Part shown: piece after piece, positions 17,718 through 26,211 of the stretch
Position numbering within the stretch: the stretch's first letter is position 1
How the letters are laid out: each line of letters starts with the position of its first letter
Assembly: GCA_964406575.1 (NCBI GenBank)
Contig: CAYOSH010000001.1
Location: forward strand, 62,001 to 126,000
Source: WTAW01 sp964406575
GTDB taxonomy: Bacteria > Acidobacteriota > Aminicenantia > Aminicenantales > Aminicenantaceae
DNA length: 64,000 nucleotides
Direction: 5' to 3'
The notes under the pieces: model-generated
Seen by the model: only the letters and a program-made list of their open reading frames with translations
Told to the model about the DNA's origin: nothing
Database searches by the model: none
Position numbers and translations under genes: made by a program

Positions 17718-18050
17718 CTAACTCAAGCGACAGCCACATCCCCGTTCTTTCAAGAGAGCCCTCTGTTTTTGGGGAGAGTCTGTGTATTCTTTCTGTTCTG
17801 CTTCCCCCGTTGCCAATGTAACGTCCAGTGGGCTCTGATGCCGGTAACCGCGACGAGTCATTTCTTTGACCTGAGCCTCATGCCTCTGATATAGGGCCTT
17901 TAATTTTCCCCTCCACCTCAAGGTTTCCGGGTGGTTGGCGTAGCCTCTTTTGCCTTCAGTAAGAATTGCCCATATGGCATGAAGCTCTCTGTGTTCACCC
18001 ATGAGGTGATTCCTGCACAGGATTTCTGGAGGAAGGTCCCATATTCTCAT
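17718..18050 (-). CDS. Pyrimidine-dimer DNA glycosylase, T4 endonuclease V (DenV)-like
   Basis: A 110-residue protein whose N-terminal 75 residues resemble phage T4 endonuclease V. HLMGEHRELHAIW (15-27) lines up with the T4 HLMAEYRELPRVF segment, placing the catalytic glutamate (T4 Glu23) at Glu22. The later GYANHPETLRWRGKLKALY and RRGYRHQSPLD match the helical body. The T4 enzyme uses the alpha-amino group of Thr2, and here Met1 occupies that place. The C-terminal 35 residues are polar and unlike T4. Expected role: incision at UV-induced dimers. It lies opposite to its neighbours. Confidence 0.72.
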   Translation of the reverse strand: MRIWDLPPEILCRNHLMGEHRELHAIWAILTEGKRGYANHPETLRWRGKLKALYQRHEAQVKEMTRRGYRHQSPLDVTLATGEAEQKEYTDSPQKQRALLKERGCGCRLS

Positions 18051-18206
18051 TCGTGATGATCACTCCGTCATATCTCACACGATACACAACTTTTTCAGGT
18101 TTGTCACCCAGTATGAGGGGCAGATCCGGGTCGGAAAGGTGGATGAAAGGATCTCTGGGGTCGAAAATTCCATCGAGAGGTTTTTTTTAACTCTTTGATC
18201 GAGCAT
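17995..18206 (-). pseudogene. Possible small frameshifted gene upstream of the DenV-like gene
   Basis: An ATG at 18206 opens MLDQRVKK and runs into a run of eight A residues (minus strand). In a neighbouring frame the sequence continues as DGIFDPRDPFIHLSD, then KPEKVVYRVRYDGVI, ending at TGA 17995-17997. Both halves look protein-like, but a one-base slip in the A-run is needed to join them. I do not recognise the family. It overlaps the DenV-like start. It could be a sequencing indel, a decayed gene or a slippery site. Confidence 0.25.
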
Positions 18207-18359
18207 CCTCTTTATTTTCGTGAAAAAAGGATCAGTGAAGGCTCGAGCGGAGTGTGTCGGATTTCTATTCTGGGTTATTATAGGAATCCTTGTTGTGGTA
18301 TTATTGCAAAAACAGGAATTCGAATGGGAAGAGAGTTTGTCTTTTTTGAGGAGGAGACA

Positions 18360-19397
18360 ATGGAAGCCGACCTTTGGTCACTGTATCGACAGATGCTCCG
18401 ATCGAGGCTTTTCGAAGAAAAGGTCATGGAGCTTTGGGACGTTGGACACATTTCCGGGGAGATGCATTTGGGCTTGGGTGAAGAGGCCATCATTGCAGGC
18501 GTCGTTTCCCATCTCCAAGAAGGGGATGCTATGGCCTTGGACCACCGCGGTACCCCCCCTCTTGTCATGAGGGGCATCGACCTTGTTTCGCTTTTGAGAG
18601 AGCTTCTCGGTTTTGAGGATGGACTCTGTGGTGGATGGGGAGGACACATGCATCTTTTCTCTCAGGAACTTCTTGCGGCATCCACTGGGATTGTTGGGGC
18701 GACCGGCCCAATGGGTGTTGGTTTTGCTCTTTCTGCTCAAGTCCTGCGTCCTCATAATATTGCCGTAGCTTTTTTTGGAGAGGGAGCCGTGAATCAGGGG
18801 ATGGTGATGGAATCTCTCAATCTTGCAGTGGTGTGGAATCTTCCTGTTCTCTTTGTCTGTAAGGACAATACATTGTCCATCACCACATATTCTCCCTCGG
18901 TGACTGGGGGGAATCTTCTTGAACGAGCCCGGAGCTTTGGGATGAAAGCTCGGGACGTGGACGGGACGGATGTGGAACAAGTCTTTTCATGTGCCGGTGA
19001 ACTCATTAGGGAATTACGGGATCAAAATGGCCCGGCGTTTATCCTTGCCCGATGTGCCCATTTCGAGGGCCACATGCTGGGAGATCCGCTGCTTCGTGTT
19101 GTTCGCCATCCCTTGCAAAGAGGCAAGGAGATATCCGGCGGGGTTGTCCGTGCAACTCTTTCGAAAAAGGGAATCCCCAGGGACGATCGCATGAAAAACC
19201 TTTGGACTATTGCATCTCTGTTAAAAAAAGCTGCGGCCGGGCAGAAGAAAAAAGGAAATGACCCGATCTATCTCGCGCGACAAAAATTGCTCAAGGACAA
19301 AACGCATCTCTATCAGATCGAAAAAGATGTGAGAGAAGAAATTGACGAGGCCTTAAAGGCAGCCCTTCTCACAGCAGAAAGGGATGGAGGGAATTGA
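18360..19397 (+). CDS. Thiamine-diphosphate dehydrogenase E1 component, alpha subunit
   Basis: 345 residues of the pyruvate / branched-chain 2-oxoacid / acetoin dehydrogenase E1-alpha family. The ThDP-binding motif is seen as FFGEGAVNQG (GEG at 140-142) running on to LPVLFVCKDN. The start at 18360 is chosen for GAGGAGG nine bases upstream; the longer open frame upstream is not family-like. About 25 basic residues are inserted near residues 270-300 compared with the usual DP-hinge. The beta subunit follows after one base. No E2 or E3 gene is nearby, so the substrate is uncertain. Confidence 0.88.
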   Translation: MEADLWSLYRQMLRSRLFEEKVMELWDVGHISGEMHLGLGEEAIIAGVVSHLQEGDAMALDHRGTPPLVMRGIDLVSLLRELLGFEDGLCGGWGGHMHLFSQELLAASTGIVGATGPMGVGFALSAQVLRPHNIAVAFFGEGAVNQGMVMESLNLAVVWNLPVLFVCKDNTLSITTYSPSVTGGNLLERARSFGMKARDVDGTDVEQVFSCAGELIRELRDQNGPAFILARCAHFEGHMLGDPLLRVVRHPLQRGKEISGGVVRATLSKKGIPRDDRMKNLWTIASLLKKAAAGQKKKGNDPIYLARQKLLKDKTHLYQIEKDVREEIDEALKAALLTAERDGGN

Positions 19398-19398
19398 G

Positions 19399-20412
19399 AT
19401 GAGAAAAATGAGTTTTTCTGAGGCAATCGAGGATGCTCTCCTCCAGGCGATGGCTGAAGATACCCGTATCATCTACATGGGAGAAGATGCCCATACCTAT
19501 CGGATGAACCTTTTTGTGCGTTTTGGTGAAAAACGCGTAAAGCCGACTCCTATCAGCGAGGCTGCATTCCTGGGGGCCGCTGTCGCTGCAGCGATGACCG
19601 GACTTAAGCCGGTCGTTGAATTTGTGCTTGTGGATTTTATCGGAGTCGCCATGGATGCTCTTCTCAATCATGCGGCGAAGATTAGAGATTTTTCAGGGGG
19701 CCGATGGAATATTCCTTTAGTCGTTCGAGCTCCCTGTGGTGGAGGATATGGGGATGGAGGACAGCACGAACAGAGCCTTTGGGGATGGCTGGCACACATT
19801 CCAGGATTATCGGTGGTCGTCCCATCCAATCCCAAAGATGCTGGGCGTTTGATGCTCACAGCGTTGGAACATGAAAACCCTGTCATTTATTGTGAACACG
19901 GGCTCCTGGCGGATGCCTGGCTCGAGTACATGGGAAGAGGGGGGCGAAAATCAGTCCAATATGATATTCCATCTGAAGGAATGTCCGGACCTGTTCCGGA
20001 CAGATGGGAACCCATCCCCCTGGGGAAGGCTGCTGTTCTAAGAGATGGAAAGGACCTTACGCTGTTGAGCTTAGGAGTTGGCGTGCACAGATGCCTTGAA
20101 GCCGCTCTGACCCTAGAAAAAAAAGGTGTCTCTGCGAGTGTCATCGATTTGCGAACAGTTGCCCCTCTGGATAGGGAAACCATCGTGGCGAAAGTATCCG
20201 AGAGTGGTCGAATGCTTGTGGTCGATGAGGATTACAAGAGTTTTGGTCTTTCGGGAGAGTTGGCCGCGACCGTGATGGAGGCTGGCGTGCCAGCCAAATT
20301 CAGGCGTGTCTGCACCGAGACGACCATTCCCTATTCAAGGCTCTTGGAAGATGAAACACTCCCGGGTACAGAGAAGATCGTTGATGCGGCCCTTGTTCTG
20401 CTTGAAGAATAA
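19399..20412 (+). CDS. Thiamine-diphosphate dehydrogenase E1 component, beta subunit
   Basis: 337 residues; partner of the preceding alpha subunit in a decarboxylating 2-oxoacid or acetoin dehydrogenase. It has the pyrimidine-binding domain with the conserved glutamate region (PISEAAFLGAAVAAAM), VRAPCGGGYGDGGQHEQS, and the transketolase C-terminal domain (VIDLRTVAPLDRETIVAKV). The start at 19399 has GGAGG eight bases upstream. Tight spacing with the alpha gene indicates co-translation. Confidence 0.9.
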   Translation: MRKMSFSEAIEDALLQAMAEDTRIIYMGEDAHTYRMNLFVRFGEKRVKPTPISEAAFLGAAVAAAMTGLKPVVEFVLVDFIGVAMDALLNHAAKIRDFSGGRWNIPLVVRAPCGGGYGDGGQHEQSLWGWLAHIPGLSVVVPSNPKDAGRLMLTALEHENPVIYCEHGLLADAWLEYMGRGGRKSVQYDIPSEGMSGPVPDRWEPIPLGKAAVLRDGKDLTLLSLGVGVHRCLEAALTLEKKGVSASVIDLRTVAPLDRETIVAKVSESGRMLVVDEDYKSFGLSGELAATVMEAGVPAKFRRVCTETTIPYSRLLEDETLPGTEKIVDAALVLLEE

Positions 20413-20486
20413 AACAGAGAACTGCATCCTTCCCACGACAGAAATTAGGCGTGTTATCTCGTTTAAGTTCGGCCCGAGACTAGGAT

Positions 20487-23003
20487 TTAAGTCGTCTTTC
20501 TCAGCGGTTTCGCTTCGAAGATGAAGACGGCAATTGAGGCCAAAAGAGTGAATATGAACATCTTCCAAAGGGCAGCGGTTGCAGTCGGGCCTAGAATTTG
20601 TGGGAATACAAGCCGTTCCGCTTCGGGGCTGGAAATAACACTGAAGGCCAAATTGAGAATGGCGTAGAAAAGGCCGATCAACGCTCCACTCATGCCTCCC
20701 ATCAGGATCCGCCGGGAAAGTTGTGCTCCTTTGGCCCCAGCCGAGAACAGAATGGCCGTGAACACTGGAACCCAGCTGACCAACCACCAAACGTCTCCGA
20801 ATGTGGGGATGTGTCCCTTCCATTGGAAGTAGCCCCAATCAAAGAAGGCAAGCAGTGCAGAGCCCGCGAGGGCGCACAGCGGCATGTGCCAATATCTTGC
20901 TTTGAATTTGGAGCGGGCCTCCATCCGCTTTCGGATACGGCGTTGGACGGTCAGGGGATAATTGTAAAAGAGATCAAACACGACGTGCTCCAGTAGTGCT
21001 CCTCTCTCCCCAAAGATAGGCACGATATGCACCGCACTTGTTGCCCAATGGCCCGCCATGAATCTGGCGAGATCCGGGTAGCGGTAGGCCATCTGGATCG
21101 GAAAAGCCAGATAACCGATATACTTGAAAAAACTCAAGGGGAATGCGATGTTGTAATCTTTGAAACTCCGCTCTTTGAGTACGAGAAATGTCACGTATAA
21201 ACCCCTGGCCAGAGAGCCCGGGGAGATGGGGATCACCTGGAAAAGCCCCAGGATGAGGCCCGCATGAACCATCGCTTCTTGCCAGGAGAGCTCCGGATGC
21301 ATCCGGACGTAGATGATGGCCACTAAGACGGACACGATCTGAGTCACTGGGGCCGTACACACGTGGACAGCCAGGCTTTTCAGGTATTTCTGGATAAAGG
21401 GTTCTTTGAGCTGGGAGGTGATGTGTGCGGCCTCATCTTCGGTCAGCATGCCCCTGTCTTTTCCCTTGGCAACGGTTTCCCGGAGCCATTTTTCCCTGAC
21501 GTCTGCATTGAAATAGAGCCTCAGAGGCCTGGCAAAAATATTGTCCAGTGTTTGAAGGAAAAATCGCCTGTCGGAAAGAATGCGATGAACCCTCGCTGGG
21601 AGAATGCTGAGCGGCAGATGGGCGTAGAATCTTATGGGGGATCGGCTCAATTTCTGAGCTCGTTTGGCATCGATCCGGCCCGCCCTGTGCCACCGGATGA
21701 GGCTTTCCGCGATCCGGGCGCGCCCCACCCGGAGGAAGTAGGCAAAGCTGGTGAATAATTGGCTGCAATGTTTTCTGTAATCCTCTCGTCCCCATATTTT
21801 TCTTGTGAATTTGCCCAGAAAAGGGACAAGCCCGAGCATGTAAAAAACAAGTACGAGGAATCTGTTTTTTGTGAGTCGCTCAAAATGGTTGTCATCGATG
21901 TGATTGCAGACTCGCCAGCTCGTTATGCTGCCCTTCAGTATGGAAGACCAGAGTTTGGGATTGAAGAGAAGGAAGGGATGGTGAGTGATATCCGGAAGAG
22001 AATCCCGGTATTCTCTCTCGTTTTCCTTGAGCTCTTCCAGGGCTCCGTCCATGTTCTCAAAGGACTTTGAGTTGTTTTTTATGAAATGTTCGAGTTTTTT
22101 CAGATTACCCCGGTCGAACTGCACCCAGCTGCCGCGGCCGATACCCTTGAGGATCAGCTTGAAATCCGCCGGACACATGGGGAGAAAGGGGAGCAATGCC
22201 AGGCCTGCCCGAAAATCGACGGCCACATGTCCTTCTCTTGGGGAAGGATCGCTTTCCAGGCGTTTGAGGGCGTTGGGCTGGCTCTTGCAGGTGGCCCATT
22301 CGTACTGGCGGGCTAGCTCCACAGCTCCCATCTCATGCATGAGCTCGACGAGTCGGACCATGAAGGCTTTCTTCGCCCTGTATTCGGGTGAGCCGATGTT
22401 ATCTTCTGGGTCTCCCACGTTCCAGCGGAAGCGGGCCTCCAGGTCGTCATCCACCTCGAATCGCCACATCCTGCCGTCAATCCATTCGCTAATCTCGCCG
22501 CAGCTTCCAAGGGCCGAATCGATAAAGGTGGCATGAATATCCACAACAGCTCGCTCAGAGCCGAAGCGGATCTTTGTTCCGTGCCTGAGGAACTTCTGCC
22601 ATATGGCTCCAGCTCTGGCAGCCGGTGGATTGACTTGCAGGGAGAAAGGAGCTTGAAACGCCAAAGCATAGATCAAATTGCGGAATACCCACGCAAATCC
22701 TGAGGGGGGAATGAAGATCTTCATCGCATAGGTTTTGCCTTTTAGGATTCCTTCGATTCCTCCCTCCGAAGGGTCTGTATCAAGGATTTTCACTTTATAG
22801 ACTTGCCCCGCAAATCCTCCACCGACGAACTTCTCTACAGTGAGCTTCACTCGGCCTTCTGTGGAGGGTGCGATTCCCTTAATGTCGTAGGTGAGCACTG
22901 TGCCTGGCTCGTATCGATGCAGACGGATGGGACGAAGGATCTTCTGTTGATAAAAGAGATTCTCAAGATCTCTGATGGTCTGAATGGAATAATCCACTGC
23001 CAT
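20487..23003 (-). CDS. Large membrane protein with N-terminal kinase-like domain, unknown function
   Basis: 838 residues. The N-terminus has a glycine-rich loop followed by a lysine, VGGGFAGQVYKV (60-71) and YAMK (Lys95), as in the protein-kinase fold. CKSQPN (239-244) and VDFRAG (262-267) sit roughly where the catalytic-loop Asn and the DFG-type metal ligand would be, but the HRD aspartate is not evident. The middle is helical and basic. The last 300 residues contain about six to eight hydrophobic segments. I know no named family. It could be an atypical kinase, pseudokinase or UbiB-like protein fused to a membrane domain. A good promoter precedes it. Confidence 0.7.
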   Translation of the reverse strand: MAVDYSIQTIRDLENLFYQQKILRPIRLHRYEPGTVLTYDIKGIAPSTEGRVKLTVEKFVGGGFAGQVYKVKILDTDPSEGGIEGILKGKTYAMKIFIPPSGFAWVFRNLIYALAFQAPFSLQVNPPAARAGAIWQKFLRHGTKIRFGSERAVVDIHATFIDSALGSCGEISEWIDGRMWRFEVDDDLEARFRWNVGDPEDNIGSPEYRAKKAFMVRLVELMHEMGAVELARQYEWATCKSQPNALKRLESDPSPREGHVAVDFRAGLALLPFLPMCPADFKLILKGIGRGSWVQFDRGNLKKLEHFIKNNSKSFENMDGALEELKENEREYRDSLPDITHHPFLLFNPKLWSSILKGSITSWRVCNHIDDNHFERLTKNRFLVLVFYMLGLVPFLGKFTRKIWGREDYRKHCSQLFTSFAYFLRVGRARIAESLIRWHRAGRIDAKRAQKLSRSPIRFYAHLPLSILPARVHRILSDRRFFLQTLDNIFARPLRLYFNADVREKWLRETVAKGKDRGMLTEDEAAHITSQLKEPFIQKYLKSLAVHVCTAPVTQIVSVLVAIIYVRMHPELSWQEAMVHAGLILGLFQVIPISPGSLARGLYVTFLVLKERSFKDYNIAFPLSFFKYIGYLAFPIQMAYRYPDLARFMAGHWATSAVHIVPIFGERGALLEHVVFDLFYNYPLTVQRRIRKRMEARSKFKARYWHMPLCALAGSALLAFFDWGYFQWKGHIPTFGDVWWLVSWVPVFTAILFSAGAKGAQLSRRILMGGMSGALIGLFYAILNLAFSVISSPEAERLVFPQILGPTATAALWKMFIFTLLASIAVFIFEAKPLRKTT

Positions 23004-23079
23004 TGTTTAGCCTTCAGCGGGAGCATATGCTTACCCGCAATTTTGTCTCCGGGGATTTTTCAGGGGACCTAAGGAAAAG

Positions 23080-23108
23080 CTTATAACAGAGCCTGGATTC
23101 ATTGTCAA
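23080..23108 (-). promoter_or_regulatory. Strong promoter of the kinase-like membrane protein gene
   Basis: On the minus strand: TTGACA (23103-23108), a 17-base spacer and TATAAG (23080-23085). The predicted start near 23073 leaves a leader of about 70 bases. Confidence 0.6.
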
Positions 23109-23176
23109 TCCAACTTGCTTATCCTAAGCATTTCCAGAACAGAGTTGATGCCATCCAAAATAATCAGATTATATAC

Positions 23177-23235
23177 ATGCCCGTCCAGCCCTTCTCACGG
23201 TTTTTCCCATCACCCAATTGGATCACTCAATAACG
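23177..23235 (-). repeat. 59-bp repeat, copy B
   Basis: The reverse complement matches 14457-14515 at 52 of 59 positions, with the first 28 bases of the shared block identical. The two internal direct repeats are ATTGAGTGAT and ATTGGGTGAT. It lies in the 680-base gap 23004-23683, which otherwise holds one promoter and an ABC-transporter remnant. Confidence 0.7.
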
Positions 23236-23330
23236 CTATTTGGCATTCCTGACATCATAATTTTGGAAGCGCTTTCTTTTCTTATGGTTTAATCTTGAAT
23301 TTTTTATGCGTGGAATATAGGCGAATAGAG

Positions 23331-23615
23331 ATGGCAAAAGTTCCTATCATCAAAGCAAAGAAGCTGACGAAGATCTATTCCTCCGGAAAGATCGAGGTCA
23401 CTGCGGTCAAAGAGAATAATCAGCCTGATTCAGCACAGATGAAAAGATCACGCCATTCAAGCTTCAAGTCCTTTTGGGAAGGCACGGGATCATCGTTTCA
23501 GACTTGCGTCAGATCGCTTTTGCTGACGAGTCCTTTTGTATCTCTCTACAGAAGATTTCCTTCTTTGCGGAGGCATAGTTACTTGATCGCTAGCGTGGTC
23601 CAAAAACTAGGATAA
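23331..23615 (+). pseudogene. Remnant of an ABC-transporter ATPase (N-terminus only)
   Basis: From ATG 23331 the frame reads MAKVPIIKAKKLTKIYSSG then KIEVTAVKE, the usual start of LolD/MacB-type ATPases (family pattern: short strand, LTKIY, charged loop, AL.GV). After about 30 residues, before the Walker A motif, the similarity stops and the frame continues with unrelated polar sequence to a stop at 23615. No Walker A, signature or Walker B motif is present. This is a truncated fossil gene. Confidence 0.6.
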
Positions 23616-23683
23616 GATGCTGCATCTCATTGACAGTTCCCAAGCATCACCATATGCATCTGGATTTTTATCTGCGCCTGGCT

Positions 23684-26101
23684 TTACTTTGTGCCCATTG
23701 TGACATCTATCTCGACAAACACACCCAGGAAACGGTTATCCTGGACCTCTGGATCGAGTCGATAGGGCCTGAAGCCAGTATCTTCTCTGATGCGGATGGA
23801 GTACAAACACCCCTTTTTCCATGGAAATTCCACAGGAGAGGAGAAAATCAGGGTTTTTGTCTGGCCACCCTGTCGACTTCGGGGGACTATCCTTTTCTCT
23901 TTCCCCACATGGACCGTTGCCTTTCCCGGCACAGGGCTCGATAGCTTCACCCGGATCTCCGAAACACGGGTCTCAGTCCTCATCAGCACTTCGGATGCTG
24001 ATCTTCCCCGTGTCCAAAACCCTTTCAGCTCTTGACCAAAATTGTTGGAATCCTGGAAATAGAGTTGGTATGCTTTGTTTTCGAAGACATATGCCTTGTC
24101 GAGATTGCAATCGAAGAAGGTGTAAACGATGATGAGAGTGGATAAGAACAGAACCGCGAGCGCAGGCGTCCCAAAACTTCTAAAAGCGGGGACCAACTTT
24201 TTGTCTTTTTTCAGGAAGGCGAAACAGACGACCGCAAGGGCAAACAACCAGAATATCAGGGGAGTCCAGATGATATTGTCTTTATTGATCAGAGAGGGAG
24301 CGGCGGTCCTCAGATTGACAAAGCTATTGCTGAGCGATGTCAATAGATGGCTGTAGTTCCCGCTGGGATTTCCGATCCCGGAGAGGGATTCGTCATAGAG
24401 AAGCCGCGGCTCTTTAGCGCAGAGAAATGCAATCCCGAGACTTGCGAAGATGAGGAATCTCTGGACCGAGACAGAAAGTCTATTTTTCCCCCAGGCTAAT
24501 GCTCCCGCCGCAGAGAGTGCCAAAATCCACAGTACCGGGAGGAGAGGTCTTCCCGGGGGACAGAATCCACCCCAGTAATAAGTCATTGAGCAGAAGCCCC
24601 AGTACAGGAGGAAAATCCCGAGAGGGGGCCAAAATTTCCGTTTTTGATTGGCGATGAGGAGGAAAACGCCGGGAACACAGATCATGTAGATGGGAGAATA
24701 GGGGAAAATGCCGATCCTTTGATCGAATAGATAACTCAGGCCGCAGCGGAAGAACTCGCTGATCTTAAAGTGGAAGATCGATAAGAGCGTGGCAAATTCT
24801 GAATGGAGAGAGCCCCTATACGGCGAGGACGGCCAGAGATTGCCGTAGAGCGACCAGAGGTAATAGAGAAAAAGCCCAGCAGAGATGAGAAGCGGCGCAA
24901 AAAACAGCAAGATGTTCATTCCTCCCTTCCGCGCGGATTTCCAAAAAGCGTAGAGGACGATCCCAAATAGGCCCGCCGAAAGGACGATGTATTTGACTCC
25001 CAACCATGGCAGGAAGGCTATTCCAAGGCTTATCCAAAGAAGACTTGAGGGAGAAATGTGTTTATCCGCCGTGGCTCGCTGGAGGACCATGATCAAAATA
25101 AGAGCGGCGGGGACCTCCGGATAGACCAACTGGGAATAAAAGAGAAGGGGAGATGTCATGACGAAAATGAACCACGCGAGGAGAGCCGCATTCTGGTTTT
25201 TTGTGAGGTCTCGGGCAAAGAGGAAAGAGAGCCAGCACAATAGAGCCGTGAGCAAGGCCATAAACATGCGAATTGTAGAGGTGAGGATATGTTGTTGACG
25301 TGTCGGATCGTGTGTCCGATGCGCAACGATCCCTCCCAGTTTTTTCCCAATGAAATAAGGAGGGGCAAGCAACACAGAAAGCCCTGGAGTGTGTTTGGAA
25401 TATTGGTATTCGAGGCCCTTTTTCCCAGATTGGCTGTGGGATTCCAGTTCTCCCGGGTAAAACTGAAGATAGTCTTTATCCCTGTAGTTGTTGAAGAGGT
25501 TGATATCTCCGTCTGACAGCAGGCTGTCGGTTATCAATAAATAATGAGGCTCATCCCCCGTTATCGGATGGACGGGGAAGATTAGTCCCAACGAATAAAA
25601 AATGAATATGCCGACCGAAATGATGAGCACACAGAGAGACATTTCTTTCGGCTGACGGATTTTTTGGAGGAGGCCCTTCCCTCTATCGGTAGGCAAGGAG
25701 TCTTGAGAAGAGCCTTTATGCAGTTTCTCCCATAAAGAGTACTGCATATAGGCGATTGCGAGGATGGTGGTGAGAAGTAAAATGTTCTGGATATCCCTCA
25801 GATAGATCACATATTCCAGGAACGTCAGATAAAGGAATAAAAGAGGGAAGAAGCCGCGAACGATAGAGTGCTTTAGTGCACTTCTGTCCTTCAGGTTGCT
25901 GGAGGCTAAAAAACGGGTGAAGAGGGAAAGTCCAGAGTAGAGGACAGAACCAATGACAACGGATGTAGCCAGGAAGGTGAGGATGAAGAGGAACGGGGGA
26001 CTTTCTTTCCCTGCCATCCAATCGTAGACTGAGCGATGCCATATATAAGAGGATAATGCTCCGGTTTCAAACAGGAAGAGAAAATGAGATGATTTGTTCA
26101 A
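23684..26101 (-). CDS. Polytopic membrane glycosyltransferase, GT-C fold
   Basis: 805 residues with about 13-14 hydrophobic helices and a C-terminal beta-rich tail of about 150 residues. The first extracytoplasmic loop contains HPITGDEPHYLLITDSLL; an acidic DE pair after the first helices is the usual catalytic or metal site in GT-C enzymes that use lipid-linked sugars (ArnT/PMT-like). The start is TTG at 26101 (MNKSSHF) with AAGGA rather far upstream; an internal ATG would remove the first segment. It is divergent from the GT2 gene, which could supply the lipid-linked sugar. Confidence 0.75.
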   Translation of the reverse strand: MNKSSHFLFLFETGALSSYIWHRSVYDWMAGKESPPFLFILTFLATSVVIGSVLYSGLSLFTRFLASSNLKDRSALKHSIVRGFFPLLFLYLTFLEYVIYLRDIQNILLLTTILAIAYMQYSLWEKLHKGSSQDSLPTDRGKGLLQKIRQPKEMSLCVLIISVGIFIFYSLGLIFPVHPITGDEPHYLLITDSLLSDGDINLFNNYRDKDYLQFYPGELESHSQSGKKGLEYQYSKHTPGLSVLLAPPYFIGKKLGGIVAHRTHDPTRQQHILTSTIRMFMALLTALLCWLSFLFARDLTKNQNAALLAWFIFVMTSPLLFYSQLVYPEVPAALILIMVLQRATADKHISPSSLLWISLGIAFLPWLGVKYIVLSAGLFGIVLYAFWKSARKGGMNILLFFAPLLISAGLFLYYLWSLYGNLWPSSPYRGSLHSEFATLLSIFHFKISEFFRCGLSYLFDQRIGIFPYSPIYMICVPGVFLLIANQKRKFWPPLGIFLLYWGFCSMTYYWGGFCPPGRPLLPVLWILALSAAGALAWGKNRLSVSVQRFLIFASLGIAFLCAKEPRLLYDESLSGIGNPSGNYSHLLTSLSNSFVNLRTAAPSLINKDNIIWTPLIFWLFALAVVCFAFLKKDKKLVPAFRSFGTPALAVLFLSTLIIVYTFFDCNLDKAYVFENKAYQLYFQDSNNFGQELKGFWTRGRSASEVLMRTETRVSEIRVKLSSPVPGKATVHVGKEKRIVPRSRQGGQTKTLIFSSPVEFPWKKGCLYSIRIREDTGFRPYRLDPEVQDNRFLGVFVEIDVTMGTK

Positions 26102-26165
26102 ACTAATGAGATTTTTCCTTGTTCTTTATCTTCTCTTTTAGCACATGTGAGAGAAGGAATAAACT

Positions 26166-26194
26166 TTATTCTGAAAAAAAATTAGTTTACAATG
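26166..26194 (+). promoter_or_regulatory. Possible promoter of the GT2 gene
   Basis: TTTATT (26166-26171, weak), a 17-base spacer and TACAAT (26189-26194, five of six). It would leave a short leader of about 10 bases before ATG 26212. Confidence 0.35.
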
Positions 26195-26211
26195 GGGGGA
26201 CTTCTGGTACG

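Noticed and set aside
18195..18359. N-terminal extension of the E1-alpha frame
   Set aside because: The 55 extra residues do not resemble the family and a strong ribosome binding site supports the ATG at 18360.
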